DNA from: VRUE01 sp035693025
GTDB taxonomy: Bacteria; Actinomycetota; Thermoleophilia; Solirubrobacterales; 70-9
Direction: 5' to 3'
Assembly: GCA_035693025.1 (NCBI GenBank)
Contig: DASSHI010000027.1
Coordinates: 1-64,000 of the forward strand
DNA: 64,000 nt
In this document: in pieces, positions 54,303 through 63,645 of the stretch
Position numbering within the stretch: position 1 is the stretch's first letter
How the letters are laid out: every line of letters begins with the position of its first letter
Position numbers and translations under genes: made by a program
Notes under the pieces: model-generated
Seen by the model: only the letters and a program-made list of their open reading frames with translations
Databases searched by the model: none
What the model was told of the DNA's origin: nothing

Positions 54303-55436
54303 GTGTCTCCCGAGGAGCCGGCGAACGAAAGCGGCGGCTATGAGCTGCCGTTGTTCACGCCACGGCGGGTCGTGCAGACCCTGCTCGTCGTCGTCGGCCT
54401 GCTCGTCTGCATCTACTTCCTCTTTCCGAAGCTGGTCGGGCTGGGCGATGCGCTGAGCAAGCTCGACGACGCCGACCCCGCCTGGATCGTCGTCGCTGTC
54501 GGCTTCAACGTGATCGCGGTCGCCACCTACGTCGCACTGTTCAAGGCGGTGGTCGGCGGCGACGTGCTGCGCCTCACCTGGGGCGAGACGTACGAGATCA
54601 ACATGGCCGGGGTGGCGGCGACGCTGCTCTTCTCCGCCGCCGGGGCCGGCGGAATCGCCCTGACCTATTGGGCGCTGCGCAAGGCGGGGATGCAGCGTCG
54701 GGACGTCGGCCGGCGAATGGTCGCCTTCCTCGCCCTGCACTACGTCTTCTACCCCTTCGCCCTGATCGGCTTCGGCATCCTCCTGCGCACCGGGGTGCTG
54801 CCGGGCAAGCACTCGGTCGAGCTGACCGTCGTGCCGGCGGCGGTCGCCGGCGTGCTGCTCCTGCTCGGGCTCTTGCTGGCGCTGACGCCATCGGACCTGG
54901 GCCGGCGGGTGGCCGCCCACGCGCACGGCGAGCGGGCGCAGGCGATCGCCGCCAACGTCGCCAAGGTGCCGGCGATCGCCGCCGAAGGCTTCCGCTTCGC
55001 GATCGGGCTCTTCGCGCACCCCTCGCGCGGCGGCCTCGCGGTGATCGGCGCGGCCGGCTTCTGGGCGGCCAACATCGGCATTCTCTGGGCTTCCTTCCAG
55101 GCCTTCGGCGTGGAAGTGCCGATCGCGGTCGTCGTCCAGGGATTCTTCCTCGGCATGGTCGCCAACCTCTTCCCCCTGGCCCCCGCCGGGGTGGGTGCCG
55201 TGGATGCCGGGATGATCGGCGCCTTCGTGCTCTTCGGCCTTCCCGAGGAGACCGTCTTTCCGGCGATCCTCGTCTACCGGCTGGTTGCCTTCTGGCTGCC
55301 GATCCCGCCCGGGATCGTCGCCTTCTTCCAGCTGCGCAAACGCGTCGTGCGTTGGGAAGAGGAGGGCCTGCCGGTGGACCGCGGCAAGCACCTGCGCGAG
55401 CTGCCGGCCCCGGCCGATTCGGGCGAAGCGGCCTAG
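54303..55436 (+). CDS. UPF0104/YbhN-type flippase-like membrane protein
   Basis: A 377-residue protein of about eight membrane helices with the pattern of the lysylphosphatidylglycerol-synthase transmembrane region (UPF0104). 'TYEINMAGVAATLLFSAAGA' and 'ALTYWALRKAGMQRRDVGRR' come early, 'LFPLAPAGVGAVDAGMIGAF' near the end. Family members without the synthase domain act as lipid or polyprenyl-glycan flippases. GTG start. It is in an operon with the PAP2 enzyme. Confidence 0.82.
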   Translation: MSPEEPANESGGYELPLFTPRRVVQTLLVVVGLLVCIYFLFPKLVGLGDALSKLDDADPAWIVVAVGFNVIAVATYVALFKAVVGGDVLRLTWGETYEINMAGVAATLLFSAAGAGGIALTYWALRKAGMQRRDVGRRMVAFLALHYVFYPFALIGFGILLRTGVLPGKHSVELTVVPAAVAGVLLLLGLLLALTPSDLGRRVAAHAHGERAQAIAANVAKVPAIAAEGFRFAIGLFAHPSRGGLAVIGAAGFWAANIGILWASFQAFGVEVPIAVVVQGFFLGMVANLFPLAPAGVGAVDAGMIGAFVLFGLPEETVFPAILVYRLVAFWLPIPPGIVAFFQLRKRVVRWEEEGLPVDRGKHLRELPAPADSGEAA

Positions 55437-55528
55437 GAGGGTCTGGCGAAACCCCCGCCCACGCCTGGATTTCGGCTGCCGGACGCGTTACTATACAAAG
55501 TGAAGTAATGGACAGCGCAAGGCCTGAC

Positions 55529-55534
55529 TAGACT
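55529..55534 (+). promoter_or_regulatory. -10 hexamer TAGACT of trxB
   Basis: It ends 11 nt before the trxB ATG at 55546. Upstream lie the more AT-rich bases 55488-55510, where the -35 should be. Confidence 0.45.
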
Positions 55535-55545
55535 GGCGGCGAGCA

Positions 55546-56556
55546 ATGGCAGAGGCGAAAGAAGTAGAGAACGTGATCGTCGTCGGCGGGGGGCCGGCGG
55601 GCTACACCGCGGCCCTGTATACCGCTCGCGCCAACCTGGAGCCGCTCGTCTTCGAGGGCTTCCAGTGGGGCGGGCAGCTGCAGAACACGACCGACGTCGA
55701 GAACTATCCCGGCTATCCCGAGGGAATCATGGGGCCGGAGATGATGAATCAGTTCCGCGCCCAGGCAGAGCGCTTCGGCACCCGTTTCGTCACCGACGAC
55801 GTCGACCGGGTCGAGCTCAGCCCCGACGGCGGCGTTCACAGGGTCTTCCTCGGCGAGGAGGAGCACGTCGCCAAGACGGTGATCCTGGCGATGGGGGCGG
55901 AACCGCGCCGGCTCGGCGTGCCCGGCGAGCTCGAGCTGAGCGGTTGCGGCGTCTCGACCTGCGGCGTCTGCGACGGCGCCTTCTTCAAAGGCAAAAAGGT
56001 GATCGTGATCGGTGGCGGCGACTCGGCGATGGAGGACGCGATCTTCGTCTCCAAGTTCGCCAGCGAGCTGACGATCGTCAACCGGCGCGACGAGTTCCGG
56101 GCTTCGAAGATCATGCAGGAGCGAGCCCGCGAGCAGGCCAACATCGAGTTCAAGACGCCCTTCGTCCCCGAGGAGTTCGTCGGCGGCGACGGCGGCAACC
56201 TCGACCATGTCAAGCTGCGCAACGCCGAGACCGGCGAGAGCGAGGACTTCGACACCGAAGGGGCCTTCGTCGCGATCGGCCACATTCCCCGCTCGGAGGT
56301 GGTCGCCGACCAGGTCGATACCGACGAGGACGGCTACATCCGCACCCGGCCGGCCTCGACCAAGACCAACCTACCCGGCGTCTTCGCCGTCGGCGACGTC
56401 GTCGACCGCACCTACCGCCAGGCGGTCACCGCCGCCGGCACCGGCTGCATGGGCGCTCTCGACGCCGAGTGGTATTTGCGCGACACGCCGCCCTCGCCTG
56501 AGGCGCATTGGCTTCCGGAGGGCGAGCCAGAAGAGACGGCGCCCAAGCTCGCCTGA
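55546..56556 (+). CDS. trxB: Thioredoxin reductase
   Basis: A 336-residue NADPH/FAD disulfide reductase. The N-terminal FAD site is 'VIVVGGGPAGYTAALYTARA', the redox site 'STCGVCDGAFFKGK' (CGVC instead of the usual CATC), the NADPH site 'VIVIGGGDSAMEDAIFVSKF', and the second FAD site 'GVFAVGDVVDRTYRQAVTAA'. It reduces thioredoxin. The ATG follows a TAGACT hexamer by 11 nt. It is convergent with greA. Confidence 0.95.
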   Translation: MAEAKEVENVIVVGGGPAGYTAALYTARANLEPLVFEGFQWGGQLQNTTDVENYPGYPEGIMGPEMMNQFRAQAERFGTRFVTDDVDRVELSPDGGVHRVFLGEEEHVAKTVILAMGAEPRRLGVPGELELSGCGVSTCGVCDGAFFKGKKVIVIGGGDSAMEDAIFVSKFASELTIVNRRDEFRASKIMQERAREQANIEFKTPFVPEEFVGGDGGNLDHVKLRNAETGESEDFDTEGAFVAIGHIPRSEVVADQVDTDEDGYIRTRPASTKTNLPGVFAVGDVVDRTYRQAVTAAGTGCMGALDAEWYLRDTPPSPEAHWLPEGEPEETAPKLA

Positions 56557-56585
56557 CCGGCGCATCTCGGCGTCCTCGGTCGCTC

Positions 56586-56600
56586 GCGTGCAGAGCACGC
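56586..56600. terminator. Hairpin between convergent trxB and greA
   Basis: GCGTGC (56586-56591) and GCACGC (56595-56600) form a 6-bp stem with a 3-nt loop, between the two converging genes. There is no T-tract, so a role as terminator is only suggested by the position. Confidence 0.3.
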
Positions 56601-56636
56601 CACGCTCCCTGCGTCCTTGATCTGCTTGGTCAGGGC

Positions 56637-57119
56637 TTAAGCGAGTAACCGCTGCACCACGAAGGTGCGATTGCCGCGTGGGGTCTCGACCTCGACCGGC
56701 TTGCCCGGCTCGGCGTCGAGCAGCGCACGACCGATCGGGGACTCGGCGGAGAGGCGCCCGGCCGCGAGGTCGGCCTCGGTCGAGCCGACAAGCGTCCAGG
56801 TGTTGACCGCGCCTTTCGACTCGTCGAGCACCTCGGCCGTGCGGCCGAAGCTGAAGCGGTCCGCCTTGCCGTCGGTCTCGACCACGACCGCGGTGCGCAG
56901 GCGCTCGCGCAGGCGCTTGATCTTGGTCTCGAGGTGGGCCTGGTCCTCTTTGGCGATGTGGTACTCGGCGTTCTCCTTGAGGTCGCCCTCTTCGCGGGCG
57001 ACCTTGATCCGCGCCGCCATCGCCGTGCGGGCAGGCCCTTCGAGCTGCTCGATTTCCTCGCGGAGGGCGGCGATTCCCTCCGGGGTGATCGGCTCCCCGC
57101 TGCCGTCGGCACCGTTCAT
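56637..57119 (-). CDS. greA: Transcription elongation factor GreA
   Basis: A 160-residue factor that rescues backtracked RNA polymerase. The N-terminal coiled coil carries the acidic tip 'AREEGDLKENAEYHIAKEDQ' (the Asp and Glu that help RNA cleavage). The C-terminal FKBP-like domain has 'TWTLVGSTEADLAAGRLSAE' and 'SPIGRALLDAEPGKPVEVET'. The ATG at 57119 is used; a GTG three codons upstream is also in frame. Confidence 0.95.
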   Translation of the reverse strand: MNGADGSGEPITPEGIAALREEIEQLEGPARTAMAARIKVAREEGDLKENAEYHIAKEDQAHLETKIKRLRERLRTAVVVETDGKADRFSFGRTAEVLDESKGAVNTWTLVGSTEADLAAGRLSAESPIGRALLDAEPGKPVEVETPRGNRTFVVQRLLA

Positions 57120-57165
57120 CGCTGGCACAATTGCAGATGGGCGGCCGGGGCCGAGTCGATCTCGT

Positions 57166-57687
57166 TCAGAGGCTGGAGAGCAGCACGCCGATTACGCCTG
57201 CGAGCAGCGTGATTGCCACGGACCAGGCGATGCGGGTCATCGTGTGATGCAGCCCGAGTATCGAGGCATTCATCTGCTGCATGTCCCGATGCATCTGCCG
57301 CATGTCCTCGTGGACCTTGCCGAACTGCTCCCAGCTCTCGGCGCGGTGCTCGTTCGCCTGGGTGCGAAGGCGTTCTTCGACGCCGACGATCTCCTGACGC
57401 AACTCTGTCCCCAGGTCCGCGATCTCCTGGCGCAGCCCCTTCTCGACGCCGGCGATTTCCTGGCGCAGCCCTGCCTCGACGCCGGCGATCTCGCCGCGGA
57501 GTTCCTTACCCGTCGCCTTGAGCTCGCCGCGCAGCTCCTTGACCTCCACTCGCAGGGTGCTCGCGGTGGCTCGCATCTCCGTGCGGGTCTCCGAGATCTG
57601 CCCTTCGACCTGGTCGAAGCGCTCGTCCATCCGGTGGGATAGATCGTCAAGACGATCGTCTGTCCAGCTCTGCCTCATTGCCTCCAT
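57166..57687 (-). CDS. Coiled-coil protein with C-terminal membrane helix
   Basis: A 173-residue protein. After a short head, residues 30-110 are coiled coil with internal repeats: 'GVEAGLRQEIAGVEKGLRQE' recurs as '(A/D)LGTELRQEI' and 'GVEERL' every 11-14 residues. A membrane helix ('AWSVAITLLAGVIGVLL') ends the chain. The layout resembles CCDC90/DUF1640-type tail-anchored coiled coils. The -10 hexamer TACGCT (57694-57699 on the reverse strand) lies 6 nt before the ATG, so the mRNA is likely leaderless. Function unknown. Confidence 0.65.
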   Translation of the reverse strand: MEAMRQSWTDDRLDDLSHRMDERFDQVEGQISETRTEMRATASTLRVEVKELRGELKATGKELRGEIAGVEAGLRQEIAGVEKGLRQEIADLGTELRQEIVGVEERLRTQANEHRAESWEQFGKVHEDMRQMHRDMQQMNASILGLHHTMTRIAWSVAITLLAGVIGVLLSSL

Positions 57688-57756
57688 GCCCCAAGCGTAG
57701 GGAGAAAAGTGTGACACGTGGTTCACGAGATTGCAACTCTTTGTCTTGGTAGACGA

Positions 57757-58080
57757 ATGTCTGAGGAAATGGCTCCGGATCGGCCATGCTCTAAGGTCGA
57801 AGCCGTCGCGGCCTGCACCCACATCGACTCGGTCGAGTACCTCGAGCCGCCGGCCGAGGCGGCCGGCTGCGAGGAGTGCCTGAAGCTGGGGATGAGCTGG
57901 GTCCACCTGCGTATGTGCCAGAGCTGCGGCCACATCGGCTGCTGCGACAACTCCCAGGGCAGGCACGCTACGGCGCATTACTCCGAGTCCGGCCATCCGA
58001 TCATCCGCTCGATCGAGCCGGGCGAGGACTGGAGCTGGTGCTACGTCGACGAGGCGATGTTCCGCCTCAGCTCCGACTGA
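57757..58080 (+). CDS. UBP-type zinc-finger protein
   Basis: A 107-residue protein with one ZnF-UBP domain. 'ACTHIDSVEYLEPPAEAAGC' and 'ECLKLGMSWVHLRMCQSCGH' followed by 'IGCCDNSQGRHATAHYSESG' give the ordered Cys/His ligands. In eukaryotes this domain binds the free C-terminus of ubiquitin. Bacterial members are stand-alone and of unknown role. The ATG at 57757 is preferred, since a GTG 13 codons earlier is in frame but adds no domain. It overlaps the next reverse gene by 14 bp at the 3' ends. Confidence 0.85.
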   Translation: MSEEMAPDRPCSKVEAVAACTHIDSVEYLEPPAEAAGCEECLKLGMSWVHLRMCQSCGHIGCCDNSQGRHATAHYSESGHPIIRSIEPGEDWSWCYVDEAMFRLSSD

Positions 58081-59257
58081 GCAGCCTGGGCGCCGGTCGG
58101 TACGCATCGCCGTACTCGGCCTCCAGCTCGGTCAGCAGCTGCGCCGCTCGGGCGGCACCGATCGACTCGGTCAGCTCGAGGGGCCCGCGCGGCCAGTTGA
58201 AGCCGAGTCGCATCGCCGTGTCCATGTCGGAAGGCGAGCCGACCTCCTCGTCCAGGGCGAGCGCCGCCTCGTTGGCGATCTGGGCGAAGAGGCGGGGAAG
58301 GACGACCTCGGCGGCGGGGTCGATCTTCGCCAGCTCGACGGGGTCGAGCGTCGGCGCCTCGATGCCGAGCTCCGGATCGGGTGCACGGTGCGGGGCCTCG
58401 CCGTACTCGTAGAAGCCGCGGCCGCCCTTGCGTCCGAGCAGTCCCTCGCCGACCATCCGTTCCTGGATCGGGCTCGGCCGCCAGCGCTCGGGTTCGCCAC
58501 CCTGAAGGTAGAAGGAGCGGGCGACGCTGAGGTTGACGTCGAGCCCGATCAGGTCGATCAGCTCGAACGGCCCCATGCGGAAGCCGCCGGCGATGCGGAC
58601 GATGCGATCGATCGTGGGCGCGTCGGCGACGCCCTGCTCGAGCATCCGCAGCGACTCGAGGCTGAAGGGGCGGGCGAGGCGGTTGGCGATGAAGCCGGGG
58701 CTGTCCTTGGCCCGGATCGGCGTGCGTCCCATGCGGCGACCGACCTCGGTGGTCGCCTCGAGCGCAGCCTCGGCCGAGCGCTCGGTGGCCACCACCTCGA
58801 CCAGCTTCATCAGCGCCGGCGGGTTGAAGAAGTGCATGCCGACGACGCGCTCGGGGCGGGGGACCTCGGCGGCGATCGCGGTCACGGGCAGCGAGGACGT
58901 GTTGCTGGCGAGGATCGCGTCGGGGCCGCAGGCCTCGGCGAGGGCGGCGAACAGCTCGCGCTTCAGCTCGATGTCCTCGGGCGCCGCCTCGACCACGAGG
59001 TCGCACTCGGCGAGGTCTCCGAGGCTCGCCGCGCCGCCGCTCCGGGCGCTTGCGGCCTCTGCCTCATCCTCGCTCCAGCGCCCTTTCTGAGCGCCTTTCG
59101 CAAGGCTTGCGTGCAGCCGCTCGATGCCCGACTCGAGCGCCGCGGGCACAGGGTCGTGCAGGCGCGTCTCGTAGCCGCCGAGCGCGGCGATCTGGGCGAT
59201 CCCGGCGCCCATCGTGCCCGCGCCGACGACGCCGACTCGCCTCACCTCGGCGGTCAC
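58067..59257 (-). CDS. 3-hydroxyacyl-CoA dehydrogenase
   Basis: A 396-residue NAD-dependent enzyme of beta-oxidation. The N-terminal Rossmann domain begins 'VRRVGVVGAGTMGAGIAQIA'. 'ILASNTSSLPVTAIAAEVPR' and 'GMHFFNPPALMKLVEVV' carry the catalytic Ser/His region. 'AKDSPGFIANRLARPFSLES' starts the C-terminal dimerisation domain, and a second copy of that domain ends the chain. It lies in a reverse cluster with an enoyl-CoA hydratase, an acyl-CoA dehydrogenase and, beyond the aminotransferase, a thiolase. This may serve fatty acid or phenylacetate degradation. Confidence 0.93.
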   Translation of the reverse strand: MTAEVRRVGVVGAGTMGAGIAQIAALGGYETRLHDPVPAALESGIERLHASLAKGAQKGRWSEDEAEAASARSGGAASLGDLAECDLVVEAAPEDIELKRELFAALAEACGPDAILASNTSSLPVTAIAAEVPRPERVVGMHFFNPPALMKLVEVVATERSAEAALEATTEVGRRMGRTPIRAKDSPGFIANRLARPFSLESLRMLEQGVADAPTIDRIVRIAGGFRMGPFELIDLIGLDVNLSVARSFYLQGGEPERWRPSPIQERMVGEGLLGRKGGRGFYEYGEAPHRAPDPELGIEAPTLDPVELAKIDPAAEVVLPRLFAQIANEAALALDEEVGSPSDMDTAMRLGFNWPRGPLELTESIGAARAAQLLTELEAEYGDAYRPAPRLLSRS

Positions 59258-60024
59258 TTCCCCTCGAACTCCGGCTCGCGCTTCTCGAGGAACGCCTTCA
59301 TGCCCTCGACCCGGTCTTCCGTCGCCATCGCCAGCTCGTAGAGGCGACGCTCGTTCTCCAGCCCGGCCGCCAACGCGGTTTCCTCGGCGCCGAGCACCGC
59401 CTGCTTGCCCAGGCGGACGGCGATCGGCGGCCGCGCGGCGACGGCGCGGGCCAGCTCCAGCGCCGCGTCCAGCCAGCGTTCGGCGCCGGCGACCTCGTTC
59501 ACGAGCCCGAGCTGGAGCGCTTCCTGTGCGTCGAAGCGCCGCCCGGTGAGCACGAGCTCCATCGCCCGCTGCTTTCCGATCACCCGGGCGAGGCGCTGCG
59601 TGCCGCCGCCACCGGGAATGATCCCCAGCTGGATCTCCGGCTGGCCGAAGACGGCCGTCTCGGAGGCGACGATCATGTCGCAGGCGAGTGCCAGCTCGCA
59701 GCCGCCGCCCAGCGCGTAGCCGGACACTGCGGCGATCAACGGCGTCTTGATCGCCGCGAGCCGCCGCCAGAACGAGGCGGCGGGATGACGCAGCGCCTCG
59801 GCGAAGCTGCGCTCGGCCATCGCCTTGATGTCGGCGCCCGCGGCGAAGACCTTCTCGGAGCCGGCGATGACCGCGCAGCGCACGCCCGGGTCCGGGTCGA
59901 GGCGTTCCAGCTCGCCGGCGAGCTCCTCCATCACCTCGGGCGAGAGGGCGTTGCGCGCCTCGGGCCGGTTGAGGCGCAGCAGAACGACGGGGCCGTTCCG
60001 CGTTACGTCGACCAGCTCGGTCAC
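59254..60024 (-). CDS. Enoyl-CoA hydratase/isomerase
   Basis: A 256-residue crotonase-family enzyme. 'LLRLNRPEARNALSPEVMEE' opens the fold. 'AGADIKAMAERSF' and 'YALGGGCELALACDMIVASE' hold the oxyanion-hole glycines. 'GQPEIQLGIIPGGGGTQRLA' supplies the catalytic Glu pair region. GTG start overlapping the stop of the acyl-CoA dehydrogenase, and its stop overlaps the next dehydrogenase start. It catalyses hydration of the enoyl-CoA made by the gene upstream. Confidence 0.93.
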   Translation of the reverse strand: MTELVDVTRNGPVVLLRLNRPEARNALSPEVMEELAGELERLDPDPGVRCAVIAGSEKVFAAGADIKAMAERSFAEALRHPAASFWRRLAAIKTPLIAAVSGYALGGGCELALACDMIVASETAVFGQPEIQLGIIPGGGGTQRLARVIGKQRAMELVLTGRRFDAQEALQLGLVNEVAGAERWLDAALELARAVAARPPIAVRLGKQAVLGAEETALAAGLENERRLYELAMATEDRVEGMKAFLEKREPEFEGK

Positions 60025-61190
60025 TCCGCGCTCATCGGCGTCATCGCGTTGATCCCGGTCGCGGCGCGGCCGATGATCAGTTTCTGGATCTGCGACGTCC
60101 CCTCGTAGAGGGTGGTCACGCGGGCGTCGCGCAGGTAGCGCTCGACCGGGTAGTCGTCGACGTAGCCGGCGCCGCCGTGCACCTGGATCGCCAGGTTGGC
60201 GCATTCGACCGCCGCCTCGGTCGCGTGCAGCTTCGCCACCGAGGTCTCCATCGTGTTCGGCGCGCCTTCGTCCTTGAGCATGCCGGCGCGGTAGACGAGC
60301 ATCCGCGAGGCGTCGCGCTTGACGATCATGTCGGCGATCATCTCCTGCACCAGCTGGAACCGGGCCAGCGGCACGCCGAACTGCTTGCGCTCGGTTGCGT
60401 AGGCGACCGAGGCGTCGACGCAGCCGTCGCAGATGCCGACGCAGCCGGCCGCGACGCTGTAGCGGCCGTTGTCGAGCGCGCTCATCGCGACCTTGAAGCC
60501 GTCGCCGATCTCCCCCAGCATCGCGTCCTCGCCGACCTCGACGCTGTCGAGCGAGAGCTCTGCCGTGTCGGAGGCGCGCAGACCGAGCTTGCCGTGGATC
60601 TCCTGCGTGGTGAAGCCCTCGCTGGCCGTGGGGACGAGGAAGCAGGCGAGCCCGCGGTGCTTCTTCTCGGGGTCGGTCTGGGCGAAGACCAAGGCCACCT
60701 CGGAGAAGTTGCCGAGCGAGATCCACATCTTCTGGCCGCTGATCGACCAGCCGGAGTCGGTCTTGGTCGCGCGGGTGCGCAGGTTTGCGGCGTCGGAGCC
60801 GGTGTCTGGCTCGGTCAGGCCGAAGCAGCCGAGCGCCTCTCCCGAGCAGAGCCGCGGCAGCCACTTCTGCTTCTGCTCCTCGGTTCCCCACTTCTCGATC
60901 GAGCCGGCGACCAGCGAGGTCTGCACGGAGACGACGGTGCGGGCCGAGGAGTCGGCGCGGCCGACCTGCTCGACGATCAGCCCGTAGCCGATGTAGTCGA
61001 GGCCGCGGCCGCCGTACTGCTCCGCGACGGGGGCGCCGAGGTAGCCGACCTCGCCCATCTTGCTCGCCAGCTCACGGTCGAAGCGGGCGGCGCGGTCGTT
61101 CTCCTTGACCCGCGGAACGATCTCCCTGTCGGCGAATTCGCGCGCCGTTTCGGAGATCAGGCGCTGCTCGTCGGTCAGCTGAAAGTCCAT
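60021..61190 (-). CDS. Acyl-CoA dehydrogenase
   Basis: A 389-residue FAD enzyme that makes the 2,3-double bond of acyl-CoA. 'CFGLTEPDTGSDAANLRTRA' and 'KMWISLGNFSEVALVFAQTD' hold FAD. 'RKQFGVPLARFQLVQEMIAD' follows. The catalytic base Glu is in 'TTLYEGTSQIQKLIIGR', the position used by short-chain and branched-chain members. It is the first gene of the overlapping ACD-ECH-HAD block. The substrate chain length cannot be told. Confidence 0.94.
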   Translation of the reverse strand: MDFQLTDEQRLISETAREFADREIVPRVKENDRAARFDRELASKMGEVGYLGAPVAEQYGGRGLDYIGYGLIVEQVGRADSSARTVVSVQTSLVAGSIEKWGTEEQKQKWLPRLCSGEALGCFGLTEPDTGSDAANLRTRATKTDSGWSISGQKMWISLGNFSEVALVFAQTDPEKKHRGLACFLVPTASEGFTTQEIHGKLGLRASDTAELSLDSVEVGEDAMLGEIGDGFKVAMSALDNGRYSVAAGCVGICDGCVDASVAYATERKQFGVPLARFQLVQEMIADMIVKRDASRMLVYRAGMLKDEGAPNTMETSVAKLHATEAAVECANLAIQVHGGAGYVDDYPVERYLRDARVTTLYEGTSQIQKLIIGRAATGINAMTPMSAE

Positions 61191-61229
61191 CTCACCATCG
61201 CTTTCTCTTCTATGTCCATTTGAATTCGA

Positions 61230-62021
61230 TCAAAGCTCTCGCTCGAGGGTCGCGGCAAAGGCCTCTTGGGCTTCGCGCGTGCGCGGCCCCGGCGCCTCGG
61301 GCAGCTCGCGGCCGTCGATCGCGGCGACCGCCTGGACCTCGCGCGTAGTCGACGCGAGGAAGGCCTCGTGCGCCGCGCGCAGGTCGGCGACCGGCCAGGC
61401 TCCCTCCTCGACGTCCAGTGCCCGGACGAGTCGGTCGCGCGTGATCGACTCGAGCACGCCGATGTGGATGGCAGGGGTGCGCAGGCCGCCCTCCGCGGAG
61501 ACCCAGAAGACCGAGGAGGTGGGCGGCTCCAGCACCGTGCCGTCCGGTTGCACGAGGATCGCCTCGTCGGCGCCCTGGGATTTCGCCAGCCGGGTCGATT
61601 GCATGTTGGCCGCATAGGAGAGCGACTTGACCCCGTTGAGGATCACCGTCGGGTTGTAGGTGACCGTGGCGACCCGGAGCGTCTTGGCGTGCGCGGGGAC
61701 CGGCTCGATCGCGGCGATGCGGCGGCCGCCGCGGGTGACGATCAGGCGCAGCTGACCGTCGGGCTCGCCGGCCGCGTCGATCAGCGCCGCGATCTCATCC
61801 TCCAGCGCGCCGCGGTCGAACTCGAGCTCGAGCGCGGCGGCCGAGCGCTGCAGCCGGCGGACGTGGTCGTCGAGGGCGAAGGGCCGGCCGTCGTAGAGCC
61901 GGATCACCTCGAAGGCCCCGTCGCCGCGGTAGAGCCCGTCGTCCTTCATCGGGACCGTCGCCTCGGCGGTCGGCGTCATCGTCCCGTCCACACTCGCAAG
62001 CTCTCTCAGGCTCTCAGTCAT
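61230..62021 (-). CDS. Class IV PLP aminotransferase (BCAT/ADCL-like)
   Basis: A 263-residue fold-type IV PLP protein. 'GLYRGDGAFEVIRLYDGRPF' is the conserved N-terminal block. The PLP lysine is in 'ILNGVKSLSYAANMQSTRLA', the acidic 'GADEAILVQPDGTVLEPPTS' binds the pyridine ring, and 'GVLESITRDRLVRAL' closes the site. Members are branched-chain aminotransferases, D-amino acid aminotransferases or aminodeoxychorismate lyases. The exact reaction is undecided. It is 39 bp upstream of the acyl-CoA dehydrogenase. Confidence 0.85.
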   Translation of the reverse strand: MTESLRELASVDGTMTPTAEATVPMKDDGLYRGDGAFEVIRLYDGRPFALDDHVRRLQRSAAALELEFDRGALEDEIAALIDAAGEPDGQLRLIVTRGGRRIAAIEPVPAHAKTLRVATVTYNPTVILNGVKSLSYAANMQSTRLAKSQGADEAILVQPDGTVLEPPTSSVFWVSAEGGLRTPAIHIGVLESITRDRLVRALDVEEGAWPVADLRAAHEAFLASTTREVQAVAAIDGRELPEAPGPRTREAQEAFAATLEREL

Positions 62022-62095
62022 CGCCGCGCGAGGCTACCGGAAGGATTGGGGGGTCTATAGACCCCCAAAAGCTTCCACAGGCGGATGACGGTCGA

Positions 62096-63298
<1,203 letters not shown>

Positions 63299-63332
63299 AG
63301 ATGGCATTAAAGGCGAAGCCGCTCTGCGCCCG

Positions 63333-63338
63333 TATCCT
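63333..63338 (+). promoter_or_regulatory. -10 hexamer TATCCT of the 63345 gene
   Basis: It ends 6 nt before the ATG, so the message is likely leaderless. Confidence 0.4.
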
Positions 63339-63344
63339 CACCAC

Positions 63345-63635
63345 ATGGGTTTCGTCCTGCTCACCGTCGTGATGCTGGTGTTGATCATCGGCGTGCTCCT
63401 CGTGATCGGCCACTTCTACCAAGGCAGCAGCGCCGAGCTGGTCGACTGGAAGCCGACCCGCAGCCCCGAAGTCGAGGCCCAGAACGAAATCGACGACGTG
63501 CGCCAGATGCTCGAGGCGCAGAACGAGATGCGGCGCCGGCGCGGCGCCCCGGAAGTCGACGAGCGGGCGCTGCGCGCCGAGGTCGAAGAGGAGGAGCTGG
63601 AGCGGCTGCGACGGGGCGACCCGTTCGGGGAATGA
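63345..63635 (+). CDS. Small single-span membrane protein with charged tail
   Basis: A 96-residue protein. One N-terminal membrane helix ('VLLTVVMLVLIIGVLLVIGH') is followed by a cytoplasmic, Arg/Glu-rich helix ('NEIDDVRQMLEAQNEMRRRR', then 'EEELERLRRGDPFGE'). No domain is recognised. The ATG follows a TATCCT hexamer by 6 nt. The next gene starts 10 bp later in the same direction. Confidence 0.6.
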   Translation: MGFVLLTVVMLVLIIGVLLVIGHFYQGSSAELVDWKPTRSPEVEAQNEIDDVRQMLEAQNEMRRRRGAPEVDERALRAEVEEEELERLRRGDPFGE

Positions 63636-63645
63636 GAGCGAGAGA